Assembly (NCBI GenBank): GCA_026129135.1 | Contig: JAHCIQ010000002.1 | Coordinates: 744,001-808,000, forward strand | Direction of reading: 5' to 3' | DNA length: 64,000 nt | DNA from: Cyanobacteria bacterium TGS_CYA1 | GTDB taxonomy: Bacteria > Cyanobacteriota > Vampirovibrionia > Obscuribacterales > Obscuribacteraceae | In this document: positions 8,405 to 17,488 of the stretch, in pieces | How positions within the stretch are numbered: position 1 is the first letter of the stretch | Layout of the letters: each line of letters opens with the position of its first letter | Position numbers and translations under genes: made by a program | The notes under the pieces: model-generated | What the model saw: the letters and a program-made list of their open reading frames with translations, nothing else | What the model was told of the DNA's origin: nothing | Database searches by the model: none

Positions 8405-9952
8405 TTGGGGTTGGAGAAGTTGAGTTCGGCTGTAGCACAATGGAAGATTTATCGCACCCGAGCTGAACTGGCTGGGGACGAAGGAACTCACGATTTAGCC
8501 GAAGAAGACTGGAAAGAGGCGCTCAAGCAAGCGCGTAGTCTCGGACAAAAAGACCGTCGACTGGCATATACTCTGGAAAAACTTGCTGAAAGCCAGTTTC
8601 ATTTAAACAAACTTGCAGACGCTACCACCCACGCACTTGAAAGTCTTGCGGTGTATGAGAGTCTGAAAGAAGAAAAATTGGCTGACTTAGGGCGAATTAA
8701 TGCCAATATCGCCAAAGCTTATCACGCTCAAAATATGGTTGAGCGTGCCTCTGAATTCTATACCAGAGCCATTGAATTGAAAGAAAAGGAACTCGGAGTA
8801 TCGCATCCAGAAGTCGAGGCATTGAAAGACTCTTTTGCCTCTCTGGCTAACGATCCCAGTTTTGCTCCTCCACCTAGCACGGAACATTCTATAAAGCTAG
8901 AACCAGCTCCAGAACCGCTCGATTTAAATAACGCACTGGACTCTATTTTTGCAGTCGAGCCACCACCAGTAGAGACACCAACAAAAGAAGAACCAGCACC
9001 ACTTGCGATACCACAAGCGCATGCTTCTGTTCCTGTTCCTGAGCCTGAGCCTGTTCCAGTACCAGAGCCAGCTCCTGCACCGCACCCGGCTCCTGCTCCA
9101 GAGCCAGCACCTGCACCTACACTTGCTCCCGAGCCTGCTTCTGCTGCGATTCCAGCACCCGCTCCCGTCCCAGCGCCACCGCCCACGATGCCACCCGAGC
9201 AAGTCTCAATTCTCTGGTCCAATTTCAAGAACATGGCCGAGAATTACATGCAAAACAACAATCTGGTCGAAGCTGAAAAGCTCTGGATCGACGCACTAAA
9301 CCTCATACAACCACTTGGTGAATCCAATCCAAATTATTGCTTGACGCTTGAGAATCTCGCTGAAATCAGGCTGCGAATGCAGGATTATCCCGGTTCTGAA
9401 AGTTACTTTCTCAAGGCTTATCACATTAAAGTTGCTGCACTTGGCCAAAATCACATCGCGGTAGCACAGACAGTGAACAATCTTGCTCGTTTGTATTATC
9501 AGGGTGGCAACTTCGAAAAAGCAGAATTGTTTGGTCGTCAGTGTATCGAGCTGCAAGAAAAACTGTTAGGACCAGACGATGGCAATCTAGCTTGTTCTAT
9601 CCATAATCTGGCTACGCTTTACCACATGCAGAGAAAATTCGAACTAGCAGAACCGCTGTACAAGCGAGCCTTAGACATCAAACGCAAAGCATTCGGACCA
9701 GATCATCCAGAGACTACACGTCTGCTCAAAAGTTATGCAGACTTGATGCGCAATACAAATCGATTAAATGAAGCAGACGAACTGGACAGCATGGCAGATG
9801 GGCGAATCAGCGGAACATGGCGCGCGATCTCAGTCCCCGCAGCTCCTGGATCCAGCAAAAAAATGGAAAATTGCGATATCTGCGGAAATCCACTAGGTGG
9901 AGCTTCACGCTGCAGCAAATGCGGTTATGACACTTCACTTGGTGTGTTCTAA
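8405..9952 (+). CDS. Tetratricopeptide-repeat protein with Pro/Glu/Ala linker and C-terminal zinc ribbon
   Basis: About 515 residues. N-terminal TPRs (about 5-140) are followed by a low-complexity Pro-Ala-Glu linker (roughly 195-262, built from PAP and PEP units). A second TPR array of the kinesin-light-chain type follows (about 270-465; repeats such as AEPLYKRALDIKRKAFG), then a C-terminal four-cysteine zinc ribbon (CDICG then CSKCG). There is no signal peptide or membrane segment, so it is probably a cytoplasmic scaffold. The start is a TTG at 8405 with AAGGA-type spacing upstream; another TTG at 8411 is possible. Its stop overlaps the stop of the convergent gene by about 4 nt. Function is unknown beyond protein-protein interaction. 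Confidence 0.85.
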   Translation: MGLEKLSSAVAQWKIYRTRAELAGDEGTHDLAEEDWKEALKQARSLGQKDRRLAYTLEKLAESQFHLNKLADATTHALESLAVYESLKEEKLADLGRINANIAKAYHAQNMVERASEFYTRAIELKEKELGVSHPEVEALKDSFASLANDPSFAPPPSTEHSIKLEPAPEPLDLNNALDSIFAVEPPPVETPTKEEPAPLAIPQAHASVPVPEPEPVPVPEPAPAPHPAPAPEPAPAPTLAPEPASAAIPAPAPVPAPPPTMPPEQVSILWSNFKNMAENYMQNNNLVEAEKLWIDALNLIQPLGESNPNYCLTLENLAEIRLRMQDYPGSESYFLKAYHIKVAALGQNHIAVAQTVNNLARLYYQGGNFEKAELFGRQCIELQEKLLGPDDGNLACSIHNLATLYHMQRKFELAEPLYKRALDIKRKAFGPDHPETTRLLKSYADLMRNTNRLNEADELDSMADGRISGTWRAISVPAAPGSSKKMENCDICGNPLGGASRCSKCGYDTSLGVF

Positions 9953-11814
9953 GTAATTGTCTTAGGCCTGACCAGTTGAAGGTTACCAAACTCATCAATT
10001 GGTTGCTGGTTATTCATCGCCATCTCGTAACCCTTCTTGCCCATTACTAAAGTAAGAGATGGACTTTTACATACGTCTTCGGGAGTTCTGGCTGCAAGCT
10101 CTGGATTGTTCAGACCCGCAAGCGTTGCTACTGGATCTGGAAGACAGGTTCCAGCTTTTGCCATTGCTTCGTTTCCGGCAATCAAAGCTGTGTTTGCAGC
10201 AACCAGTAAACCTACGAATCTAGAGCCATTCACATTGCAATTGACATAGCCGATGAAAGCTTGAATCTGTCCCAGTTTCGAATCGATAGCTCCCATCATG
10301 TCATTGGCGCCCACCTGGACACCTTTGAAGAAACTCTCAAAAGAAGAAATTTGTTGGGACATTGCCGAGGTAAACGAAGCGAATTGCAAAAGCTGCGACT
10401 TGGTCAAACTCGTTGGTGCACCACCGTTGTAAACACGTGCCTCACTTCGATCCTGATCGCTAAATCTTCCGGTCACATCATAGACCATGTTTCCGCTTCG
10501 AGTGATTTCTGGCGTTTCAAGCGTACTATTAGTAGCGCGCATAATAATGTTTTCTGGAGATCGGTCGCTGCCATCTCCTTTATAAGTAGTGCGAGAACCT
10601 TCTGTGATGATAGTGGTCGATAAGGGTTTGTCGCCGTCCATGATTTGCGACTGCAATTCGCCCTTATCATTGAAAGTGGTAACCACTCTGTTTTCAGGAC
10701 ATGGATTTCCGCTCTCGTCTACTGGACGCTCAATAGCCTCATTCTGCCAGCCATTAGGACCTTTGGTCACTATTTGATCGACATTGCCTTTTTGCGAGCG
10801 CATGCCCTGAACAGCGTTGTTCTCAACTGTGTATGTAATACCGTTGTGAACGAAAGTGTATTTTCCGTCTGCTCCCAGCTGACCTTTGACTTCAGAGACA
10901 GCACCATTTGGTCCGTGCAAAGTCATGGTATCTCCAGAGAAAGTGGCAATATTGCGCTGAGGAATTCCAGATTCATCTGGGGTGAAGATATTCAAATCGC
11001 CAGACTTGCTGATTACAGCTCCAGTGCGTGTATCGCTGCTCGTAATCATAGACGAGCCATATAAGTCGGTTGCGAAAGAATCTCTGCTTGTGTCTGGAAC
11101 GAAATCCTGGTCAGTCAAAGCTTGTCTTATAAAGGCTGCGATTTCGGCTTTTCCTTTGCCTTCAATTGCTTTGCCATTGATAGTGCCTCTGAATGTGCCA
11201 TTGGCTTCGATTCTCAAATTGTCCCCATCAGGAAAAGTCCAAACCTGGACCTTGTCCTTACCCTCACCAGATTCGGTAAGAGTAGTTACATTTCCGCTCT
11301 CGTCGAACATTCTCAACGTAGCGCTATCGCCTCTGACCGAGCGCTCAGAAACAAGTCTTCCATCTGGACCGAATTTGGATTCAACTGTGGAACCATCGCG
11401 ATTTGTTTCGATTCGAGTAGCAAGCTTGTCGTTCTCAAAACGTGTTTCGACTCTGGTGCCATCGGGACGAATTTCTACTTTGACCTGTTGTCCGTCAGTG
11501 GCTTGTGTCGTTCCTTTGTGCAAGTTTGCAACTGTATCGATAGCAGCGCAGTCGCCACCTAATTTTTCATCCAGTCGACTGGAATTTAGCGCGTCTAGAA
11601 CATTTCCATCTTTGGGCAAGTCTGTACCAGCTTGGGCTACACAACCTTGAAAAGTCCGCTCTTGTTGTAGCTGTTGTTGAGTCTGCTGAACTTCGGCAAT
11701 TCCCTTTTCGGACGCGCCCTTGAGCTCGGCCTCGGGATTTGGCTGTGTGGCATCAAGCTCCGTTTCAGCTGGAGCTGCAGCGCCTTTATCTGGTTTGACT
11801 TCTTCTGCTGCCAT
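9949..11814 (-). CDS. Large protein with YD/RHS-like hairpin repeats, function unknown
   Basis: A 621-residue protein with no signal peptide and no recognised family. The N-terminal 60 residues are acidic, Ala/Gln-rich and likely disordered. Residues about 110-450 are full of short beta-hairpin units of the form DG-x-(5)-F-DGR (DGTRVETRF, DGSTVESKF, GPDGRLVSER, DESGNVTTLTE). These resemble the repeats of RHS/YD proteins, though they are degenerate. The last 170 residues are helical and may be a separate domain; they start near LTKSQLLQFASF and contain Cys residues. Its stop overlaps that of the convergent TPR gene. It could be a secreted or shell-like protein exported by an unseen route. It is not a canonical RHS toxin: no RHS core or toxin tip is recognisable. 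Confidence 0.7.
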   Translation of the reverse strand: MAAEEVKPDKGAAAPAETELDATQPNPEAELKGASEKGIAEVQQTQQQLQQERTFQGCVAQAGTDLPKDGNVLDALNSSRLDEKLGGDCAAIDTVANLHKGTTQATDGQQVKVEIRPDGTRVETRFENDKLATRIETNRDGSTVESKFGPDGRLVSERSVRGDSATLRMFDESGNVTTLTESGEGKDKVQVWTFPDGDNLRIEANGTFRGTINGKAIEGKGKAEIAAFIRQALTDQDFVPDTSRDSFATDLYGSSMITSSDTRTGAVISKSGDLNIFTPDESGIPQRNIATFSGDTMTLHGPNGAVSEVKGQLGADGKYTFVHNGITYTVENNAVQGMRSQKGNVDQIVTKGPNGWQNEAIERPVDESGNPCPENRVVTTFNDKGELQSQIMDGDKPLSTTIITEGSRTTYKGDGSDRSPENIIMRATNSTLETPEITRSGNMVYDVTGRFSDQDRSEARVYNGGAPTSLTKSQLLQFASFTSAMSQQISSFESFFKGVQVGANDMMGAIDSKLGQIQAFIGYVNCNVNGSRFVGLLVAANTALIAGNEAMAKAGTCLPDPVATLAGLNNPELAARTPEDVCKSPSLTLVMGKKGYEMAMNNQQPIDEFGNLQLVRPKTIT

Positions 11815-12036
11815 AAATTTCCACGTAGTAAATGCGGTAATTACGAATATATACCCATATTGTGCGGTCGCTCGCCCCGCTTGTCAACCGCATTTAATCT
11901 GTCAAGAACTCCAATGGCGCCCTGGTTTCAGTTTTACCCGCTTTGTTTGGGTTCAAAAAATACCCAAATAACCCTACGTCCGAAAAAAAAACTGGAAGTA
12001 GTGATACAGTGAAGGTTGCGGGAATACAATTGCCAG

Positions 12037-12963
12037 ATGATTGATCGACGAATTACCACATTAATTTCAGTGCTTTGTTTGACAAGCCTTTGCGCCTGCC
12101 AAAAGATCGAACTTGGCGGCATAATGGGCTCAAAAAACAAAACGCCTCAAACAATTCCTGGCGTGGCGCCCGTTTCGGAAATGAAGCCTCACGCGGTTCC
12201 TTCTCAGATTAATAACGAGCCTTTGTCTGGCTATTGGAAAATGGCCTATTCGGTAAACGGAGACGTCAAAAGCGCTCACGTTCGCCTGACTCAAACGGGC
12301 GACACATTTTCGGGACAGGGAACGGACGATCACAATAGCAAACCCTTTTCAATCGAAAAAGGAACGATTCAAAACGGCGACTTAATTGGCTTTATCAAAA
12401 AATACGAAGACAATCCCAGTGCTTTGCCAGTCGAGTATGGCGGCAATTTGGACAAGAGTACCAATTCTTATATCAGTGGTCGTTATCTTGCCTCTGTGAA
12501 CGGTCAGTCTTTTGAAGGCGACTGGGAGGCTGAAAAAGAAAAATCAGAACAAGCGCCTCAAGCAGCGTCTGCTACAAGTGACGGCTCACACCAATCACAT
12601 CAAAGTCGCAAACCTGACCACGCTCCTGACCTGTCTGGCAAATGGACCACCGGATACGAATATCAGTTCAAGACTATTAATTCGACCATGTGGTTGATGC
12701 AAGAAAACAAGAATCTAAAAGGTCATGGTATTGATCATAGTACCAATGAAAAATTCACGATTGAAAAAGGCTGGTACGACTTTCCCCACGTTACTATCAT
12801 TCGCAAATATAACGCGGTGAAAAGCAAGAAAGTAAACAAGCCTGAACGCAAGATGACTTTCAAAGCCGACGTCAACTGGGTTACAGACGCAGATTACGAT
12901 GGTCCGTACATGCAAGGCAAAACGGATGGCGGCGGGAACTGGGAAGCTCAGTTAGTTAGATAA
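12037..12963 (+). CDS. Putative lipoprotein with a tandemly duplicated beta-rich domain
   Basis: A 308-residue protein when started at the ATG at 12037. That start gives a clean lipoprotein signal ending LTSLCAC, with the lipidated Cys at about residue 21; an upstream TTG at 12016 is less likely. The mature part holds two copies of one domain. Copy 1 runs from GYWKMAY through [17 protein letters not shown] to FEGDWEAE. Copy 2 runs from GKWTTGY through [17 protein letters not shown] to GGNWEAQ. They are joined by a His/Ser/Gln-rich linker. I recognise no named family. The stop overlaps the convergent kbl stop by 8 nt. It probably faces the periplasm or cell surface. Confidence 0.8.
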   Translation: MIDRRITTLISVLCLTSLCACQKIELGGIMGSKNKTPQTIPGVAPVSEMKPHAVPSQINNEPLSGYWKMAYSVNGDVKSAHVRLTQTGDTFSGQGTDDHNSKPFSIEKGTIQNGDLIGFIKKYEDNPSALPVEYGGNLDKSTNSYISGRYLASVNGQSFEGDWEAEKEKSEQAPQAASATSDGSHQSHQSRKPDHAPDLSGKWTTGYEYQFKTINSTMWLMQENKNLKGHGIDHSTNEKFTIEKGWYDFPHVTIIRKYNAVKSKKVNKPERKMTFKADVNWVTDADYDGPYMQGKTDGGGNWEAQLVR

Positions 12964-14245
12964 CCTTGAGCCTTTTGCCCACTTTGACAAAACATTCGAT
13001 TGCAAGATCGAGATCGGCTTTACTGTGAGCTGCCGAAATCTGACAGCGCAAGCGCGCTTCGCCTTTTGGCACCACTGGGAACCAGAGACCTTTGACGTAG
13101 ACACCTTCGTCCATGAGACCATTGCTCATGTCTTGTGCGACTGAAGCTTCGCCTACCATGACCGGAACAATCGGATGGATTCCTTCAAGAATAGTGAATC
13201 CAGCGTGTTTGATTTCTTTTCTGAAATATGCAGTATTATCGTGCAATTTTGAAACCAGGCTATTGTCTTCTTCAAGTATTTTCAAAACTTCAAGAGACGC
13301 ACAAACAATAGGCGCAGGCACGGTATTCGAGAAAGTATATGGTCTCGATTTTTGACGCAAGAAATCAATCAGATCTTTCTTGCCAGCTATATAGCCACCA
13401 GCAGCGCCACCAAGGGCTTTGCCTAGCGTACCTGTAAGAACGTCTATTTTACCGTGTACGCCACAATGCTCGGGAGTACCTCTGCCAGTTTTTCCTAAGA
13501 CGCCAGTCGAGTGCGAATCGTCTACGAACAATAAAGTGTTTTCTTTTTTGCAAAGGTCGACGAATTTTTCAAGCTCTGCAAACTCGCCTTCCATGCTGAA
13601 AACACCATCAGTTGCGACGATACTTACACGATAACCTTTACTGCGATTTGCCTCTAGCTTATTTTGCAAATCGTTCAAATCGTTGTGTTCGTACGAATTG
13701 AGATCAGTTGTCTTAGTTGCCTGGCGAGCCAATCTGATGCCATCGATGATGCTGGCGTGATTCAGCTTGTCACTATATATGATATCGCGATAACCAGACT
13801 GGCCAAAGTCGTTGGACAAAAGTGCAGTAAAAAATGCTTCGTTTGCAGCAAAGCAGGATGAGTGCAATATAGCCGCTTCCATTCCCAGAAACTGAGCAAT
13901 TTTTTCTTCGAGCTCCAAATGAATATTTTGAGTACCGCAAATGAATCGAACTGACGCCATGCCGTATCCCCAGCGCTCAAGTCCGTTTTTGGCGGCTTCT
14001 TTAACTCTGGGATGATTTGCAAGACCCAGATAATTGTTAGAAGCAAGCATAACTTTGCGCTTGCCTTTAGCTTGAACAACACCAGACTGGTCGCTTTCAA
14101 TCGGAACTTCGTACTTATATGTTTTGTTGTCGTGAGCAGTCTTCAACTCACTGGCAATAGCAGAATAAAGCTTTTGCGGACTCAATTGTTGCGATTTCGA
14201 GGAAGATTTGTCTTGCACAGCTGTTTCGTTTGAATTTGAAGCCAT
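12956..14245 (-). CDS. kbl: Glycine C-acetyltransferase (2-amino-3-ketobutyrate CoA ligase), PLP enzyme
   Basis: A 429-residue alpha-oxoamine synthase (fold-type I aminotransferase). Diagnostic segments: [60 protein letters not shown], and the PLP-lysine block [22 protein letters not shown] and the overall pattern favour Kbl over BioF, although BioF activity cannot be excluded. The N-terminus carries about 28 extra Ser/Lys/Gln-rich residues. An AAGGA ribosome site precedes the ATG. No threonine dehydrogenase is adjacent. Kbl interconverts glycine plus acetyl-CoA and 2-amino-3-ketobutyrate, which could link to the glycine gene (gcvPB) elsewhere in the window. It is divergent from cysE. Confidence 0.88.
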   Translation of the reverse strand: MASNSNETAVQDKSSSKSQQLSPQKLYSAIASELKTAHDNKTYKYEVPIESDQSGVVQAKGKRKVMLASNNYLGLANHPRVKEAAKNGLERWGYGMASVRFICGTQNIHLELEEKIAQFLGMEAAILHSSCFAANEAFFTALLSNDFGQSGYRDIIYSDKLNHASIIDGIRLARQATKTTDLNSYEHNDLNDLQNKLEANRSKGYRVSIVATDGVFSMEGEFAELEKFVDLCKKENTLLFVDDSHSTGVLGKTGRGTPEHCGVHGKIDVLTGTLGKALGGAAGGYIAGKKDLIDFLRQKSRPYTFSNTVPAPIVCASLEVLKILEEDNSLVSKLHDNTAYFRKEIKHAGFTILEGIHPIVPVMVGEASVAQDMSNGLMDEGVYVKGLWFPVVPKGEARLRCQISAAHSKADLDLAIECFVKVGKRLKVI

Positions 14246-14327
14246 TTGCTTGTCCTTTGCTCCTAACTGGAAGCTATAGGTTAGCAGAACCTAATAGCCT
14301 CCAAAAATTAATGTTTGTCCCTGGAAA

Positions 14328-14357
14328 TTAACCTGAGTACCTTTCCCGCTTTATACT
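14328..14357 (+). promoter_or_regulatory. Candidate promoter of cysE giving a near-leaderless mRNA
   Basis: TTAACC (14328-14333), an 18-nt spacer, then TATACT (14352-14357). The -10 box ends 6 nt before the cysE ATG at 14364, so transcription would begin at or beside the start codon. No Shine-Dalgarno fits in between. Confidence 0.45.
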
Positions 14358-14363
14358 ACAACT

Positions 14364-15191
14364 ATGTCCAAGACTGATACATCTACATTTGAATCTGCAC
14401 CTACAGCTGCGCCCACCTGGTTCGAGCATCTTGACGAAACAGTGGACACTATTTTGAAAAATGATCCGGCGGCTAGAAGCAGGCTGGAAGTGATTTTGTG
14501 TTATCCAGGACTGCATGCGGTAATGGCATACCGCATAGCGAACGTTTTTTACAAAGCCAAGAGTTACACCCTTGCAAGACTGATTTCGCAATGGGCTCGC
14601 ACCATGACCGGAATCGAAATCCATCCAGGTGCCACTATTGGCAGACGATTCATAATCGACCACGGTATGGGCGTGGTGATTGGCGAAACGACCGAGATTG
14701 GCAACGACTGTTTCATTTACCAGGGAGTGACTCTAGGAGCCGGCGCCGAAGCCCGCCAGGGTGAGCAGTCTAGAAACACCAAGCGCCATCCCACTCTTGG
14801 AAATGGCGTAGTGGTAGGCAGCGGAGCCGAAATTCAGGGAGCTATAACCGTTTCTGACAACGCCAGAGTGGCTTCGGGCTCGATTGTATTGAAAGACGTG
14901 CCGCCAAATTCAACTGTGGTGGGAATGCCTGGAAGGGTCATATACAGAGATGGGCAGCGCATTAATGAAAAGTTACCCGATATCGAGGCTGAGGCTATCA
15001 AAAGTTTGAAGAACCGAATCGAGGTACTAGAAACTCTTTTGCGGCAATTGCAAGGAGAAAACGAAACAAATCTTGCGTCCGATAGTATTAAGCCGCAAGA
15101 ACAGGATAAATTAGACTGGCTGGATGGGAATACTGAAAGTGATAGCAAGGAAGATCCAGTGGAAGTATTTTTGCAAGGAGCTGGAATTTAA
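14364..15191 (+). CDS. cysE: Serine O-acetyltransferase
   Basis: A 275-residue CysE that makes O-acetylserine for cysteine synthesis. The helical N-terminal part holds DPAARSRLEVILCYPGLHAV. Left-handed beta-helix hexapeptide repeats follow (about 85-195), with GIEIHPGATIGRRF, DHGMGVVIGE and TLGNGVVVGSGA. GMPGRVIYRDG closes the core. Beyond residue about 205 there is a C-terminal extension of some 70 residues (coiled-coil-like, then acidic and Gln-rich) that is longer than in most CysE proteins and may mediate oligomer or cysteine-synthase contacts. It is followed after 3 nt by a small coiled-coil gene. Confidence 0.93.
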   Translation: MSKTDTSTFESAPTAAPTWFEHLDETVDTILKNDPAARSRLEVILCYPGLHAVMAYRIANVFYKAKSYTLARLISQWARTMTGIEIHPGATIGRRFIIDHGMGVVIGETTEIGNDCFIYQGVTLGAGAEARQGEQSRNTKRHPTLGNGVVVGSGAEIQGAITVSDNARVASGSIVLKDVPPNSTVVGMPGRVIYRDGQRINEKLPDIEAEAIKSLKNRIEVLETLLRQLQGENETNLASDSIKPQEQDKLDWLDGNTESDSKEDPVEVFLQGAGI

Positions 15192-15194
15192 GAC

Positions 15195-15419
15195 ATGGCA
15201 GAAAGCGAACTCGAACGAGCTTTTTATAGCCTCGCCGAGGCACTGACAATTACAGAAGCCGAAATTCTTGAAGAAATTCAAGTTATCCAGGCTCAAATAG
15301 ACGAGTTGAAAGACCGCATCGTCAACTTGAACACCAAACAAGAAAGTCTGTCCCACGACAAGGAGTCACTGACCCAAATGTTCAGCCGTTACTGCGCCAC
15401 TGAAGACGGTGCCAGTTAG
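15195..15419 (+). CDS. Small coiled-coil protein, function unknown
   Basis: A 74-residue protein starting 3 nt after the cysE stop. It is almost entirely a predicted coiled coil: heptad-like spacing from ILEEIQVIQAQIDELKDRI to LNTKQESLSHDKESL. There is no signal peptide. Tight spacing to cysE and to the following zinc-ribbon gene (8 nt) argues that it is real and co-translated. It may pair with the coiled-coil extension of CysE, but this is speculative. Confidence 0.7.
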   Translation: MAESELERAFYSLAEALTITEAEILEEIQVIQAQIDELKDRIVNLNTKQESLSHDKESLTQMFSRYCATEDGAS

Positions 15420-15427
15420 GCTTTCGC

Positions 15428-15982
15428 ATGTCAGGAACCTGTCCATTTTGTGGAGCTAAACTCAACCTGGGTCTCAACTTCTGCGTAGGCTGTGGAAGGC
15501 AGGGAGTCGATCGCCCACGTGGTCAGATGTCGGGGTTGCGAGGCGGATTCAGGGCAGCCGACATTACAAGACGACTTGACGAAATCATCACGGTCTCTCG
15601 TTTTAGAAAATCACGCAAGAATATCGAAGTTACAAAAGGGGCGCGCTGGTTCATTCTTAACGGCACGTTTGCCTTAGTGGCGATAGCCCTTTTCTACTGC
15701 GCTGTACAATACAGCTTATCCATGTTGTATCCAGGCAAATACAAGCCGCCGCAAATACCGGTGGAAAAAATCAAAACAGTAGTGCAAACCACCATTGGTG
15801 GCATGAAAGTTTTCACCGCTCCATCCAGTAAGAACAATCCGGTCAAAGACGACGACACTCCTCGTGCTGAGAAGCGTAAGGAGAAGCAGAGTGCGAGCAA
15901 ATCTTCGAACAAGAGAACCAAACGTCAGGGCACCAAATCTGGTGCAAAAAGTAAAAAGGCGAAGGCGGACAAAGATAACTAA
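15428..15982 (+). CDS. Zinc-ribbon protein with one membrane segment and Lys-rich tail
   Basis: A 184-residue protein. An N-terminal zinc ribbon (CPFCG at 5-9 and CVGCG at 19-23) is followed by a basic linker, one transmembrane helix at about 76-98 (FILNGTFALVAIALFY), a short extracytoplasmic segment, and a very Lys/Ser-rich C-terminus. The layout (ribbon inside, basic tail outside or the reverse) suggests a membrane-anchored nucleic-acid or protein-binding factor. Function is not recognised. It is last in the cysE run. The convergent gene's stop begins at the very next base (15983). Confidence 0.75.
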   Translation: MSGTCPFCGAKLNLGLNFCVGCGRQGVDRPRGQMSGLRGGFRAADITRRLDEIITVSRFRKSRKNIEVTKGARWFILNGTFALVAIALFYCAVQYSLSMLYPGKYKPPQIPVEKIKTVVQTTIGGMKVFTAPSSKNNPVKDDDTPRAEKRKEKQSASKSSNKRTKRQGTKSGAKSKKAKADKDN

Positions 15983-16198
15983 TCAGAGTTTGGAAGATTC
16001 ATTTTCATCCAGCAACCTGATTACGTCCATTTTTATGAGCAGTGAGAACTCTTTTACGCTCCAGGATTTTCTCACTTTGGGCGATTTATATAGCTCGGCT
16101 TTTATTTGCTTATCGCCTGCTGCCGAAATTTGATAGATATATTCTTTCTCGTAATAAGGCGGAGACTTAATCGAGATGAATTGTCCTTTTTTATACAT
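15983..16198 (-). CDS. Small hypothetical protein downstream of acyl-CoA dehydrogenase
   Basis: A 71-residue basic protein (starts MYKKGQFISIKSPPYYEKEY) with no recognised domain. Residues 5-30 look like a short beta-strand region and the C-terminal part is helical (EFSLLIKMDVIRLLDEN). Its ATG overlaps the end of the acyl-CoA dehydrogenase gene by 8 nt, typical of translational coupling, and its stop abuts the stop of the convergent gene. These boundaries, rather than homology, support it. Confidence 0.6.
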   Translation of the reverse strand: MYKKGQFISIKSPPYYEKEYIYQISAAGDKQIKAELYKSPKVRKSWSVKEFSLLIKMDVIRLLDENESSKL

Positions 16199-17315
16199 TA
16201 ACTAGCATTTTTGCAATTTCGGATTTGGCGCAGGAAGAACTGCTCGTGCTTACTTGATAGACTTTGGCATCGCGCATCAATTTTTCAACTTTGTATTCGC
16301 GAGTATAACCATAGCCACCAAGAACCTGAACGGCATCAGTGGTTACTTTCATAACCATGTCTTGAGCGTAAGCACGCGCCGCCAGTGATTTTGCTTTTAT
16401 TGCTGGTGAATCGCCATCTTTGTCCAGAAGTGTGGCTGCTTGCCTTATGAGTAACCTGGCGGTTTCAATTTCTTTGGCCATATCTGCAAGCATAAAATTA
16501 ACCGCTTGATGCTGGGCAATGGGACGTCCAAAGGTCTGTCTTTGTTTTGAATATTCGATTGATAGATGCATGGCACTACGGGCGACACCGCAAGCTCCTG
16601 TCGCTATAAAAAGATTGGCAGCTGATTCAATACCAGATCTGGATGGTGCGCTAATCACGTTTGCTTCTGCAAGACGCACATTTAAGAAATTAGCATTGCG
16701 CACGCTGAGTGCTTTCCTTCCCATCAATTGTAATTTCTCTTCGAATTGAAGACCGGAAGAATCGCCAGGCACTGCGAACAATAAGGTTCTATCACTATTA
16801 GAAGCGTCTCTGGCACAGACTAAATACCAGGCTGCATGACCGCCGTTAAAAACTTCTTGTTCTTTGCCATTCAGAACATATTCGCTGCCTTCTTGTTTGA
16901 AGGTGAGCTCTATTTTGTTTGTTTGCAAAAAGCTCGCTGCATAACCTGCAACAAAAGGCGACTCTACCAGCGGTTTTAAAAACTTTGCTTTCTGTTCGGC
17001 ATTGGCATATTTGACTAAAGGCAAAATAGCAATGGCACTCGACTCGATTGCGCCAGCTATTCCGCTACAACCAGAAGCTAACTCTTCAAGAATCACACAT
17101 ATATCGAGCGTATCCAGACCAAGCCCGTCGCAATCGTCGCCAATCATGCTATTCACAAGACCCAATTCCCAGGCTTTATGCACGAGACCTGCCGGAAATT
17201 CTGGCTTCATATCGAAATGTTCGGACTTACTTTCTATTTCACCTTGCGAAAAATCTCTTGCCAGTTTTTGGAATTGTTCTTTTTCTTCAGTCAAAAATAG
17301 TCCAGAAGTTGCCAT
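16191..17315 (-). CDS. Acyl-CoA dehydrogenase family protein lacking the usual catalytic glutamate
   Basis: A 374-residue protein with the ACAD three-domain layout. FAD and substrate regions are clear: YSKQRQTFGRPIAQHQAV, LGGYGYTREYKVEKLMRDAK, and the beta-domain near AGYAASF. In typical enzymes the segment after LMRDAK reads IYQIYEGT, with the catalytic Glu. Here it reads VYQVSTSS, placing Thr357 where Glu should be. The alternative Glu position used by isovaleryl-CoA dehydrogenase is Ala here. The flavin fold therefore looks intact but the base is missing. EtfA/EtfB at 40-42 kb could serve as electron acceptor if it is active. An AAGGAG ribosome site precedes the ATG. Confidence 0.85.
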   Translation of the reverse strand: MATSGLFLTEEKEQFQKLARDFSQGEIESKSEHFDMKPEFPAGLVHKAWELGLVNSMIGDDCDGLGLDTLDICVILEELASGCSGIAGAIESSAIAILPLVKYANAEQKAKFLKPLVESPFVAGYAASFLQTNKIELTFKQEGSEYVLNGKEQEVFNGGHAAWYLVCARDASNSDRTLLFAVPGDSSGLQFEEKLQLMGRKALSVRNANFLNVRLAEANVISAPSRSGIESAANLFIATGACGVARSAMHLSIEYSKQRQTFGRPIAQHQAVNFMLADMAKEIETARLLIRQAATLLDKDGDSPAIKAKSLAARAYAQDMVMKVTTDAVQVLGGYGYTREYKVEKLMRDAKVYQVSTSSSSCAKSEIAKMLVNV

Positions 17316-17475
17316 GGTCTGCTCCTTGGGCGCCTATACATCACTTATTTTAAGACTATAAGATGCAGAGTAATCGCCCCTTCGTTTTCAAGGGGCTAAT
17401 AATTAAGTACAAATAAGTGTTCGCAACGGCTGTATTCTGGACTTTTACTAAGGTCGCAAGGCGGAAGTCATGATA

Positions 17476-17481
17476 TACAAT
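17476..17481 (+). promoter_or_regulatory. Candidate -10 box of rpe, near-leaderless
   Basis: TACAAT ends 7 nt before the rpe ATG at 17489. A -35 match is weak (TCGCAA, 16-nt spacer). No ribosome site is seen between the box and the start codon. Confidence 0.35.
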
Positions 17482-17488
17482 ACTGATC

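Noticed and set aside
8758..9234. Gly/Ala-rich minus-strand frame over the TPR gene linker
   Set aside because: Antisense of the Pro/Glu/Ala linker (CCN codons read as GGN). The plus-strand frame has TPRs and a zinc ribbon on both sides.
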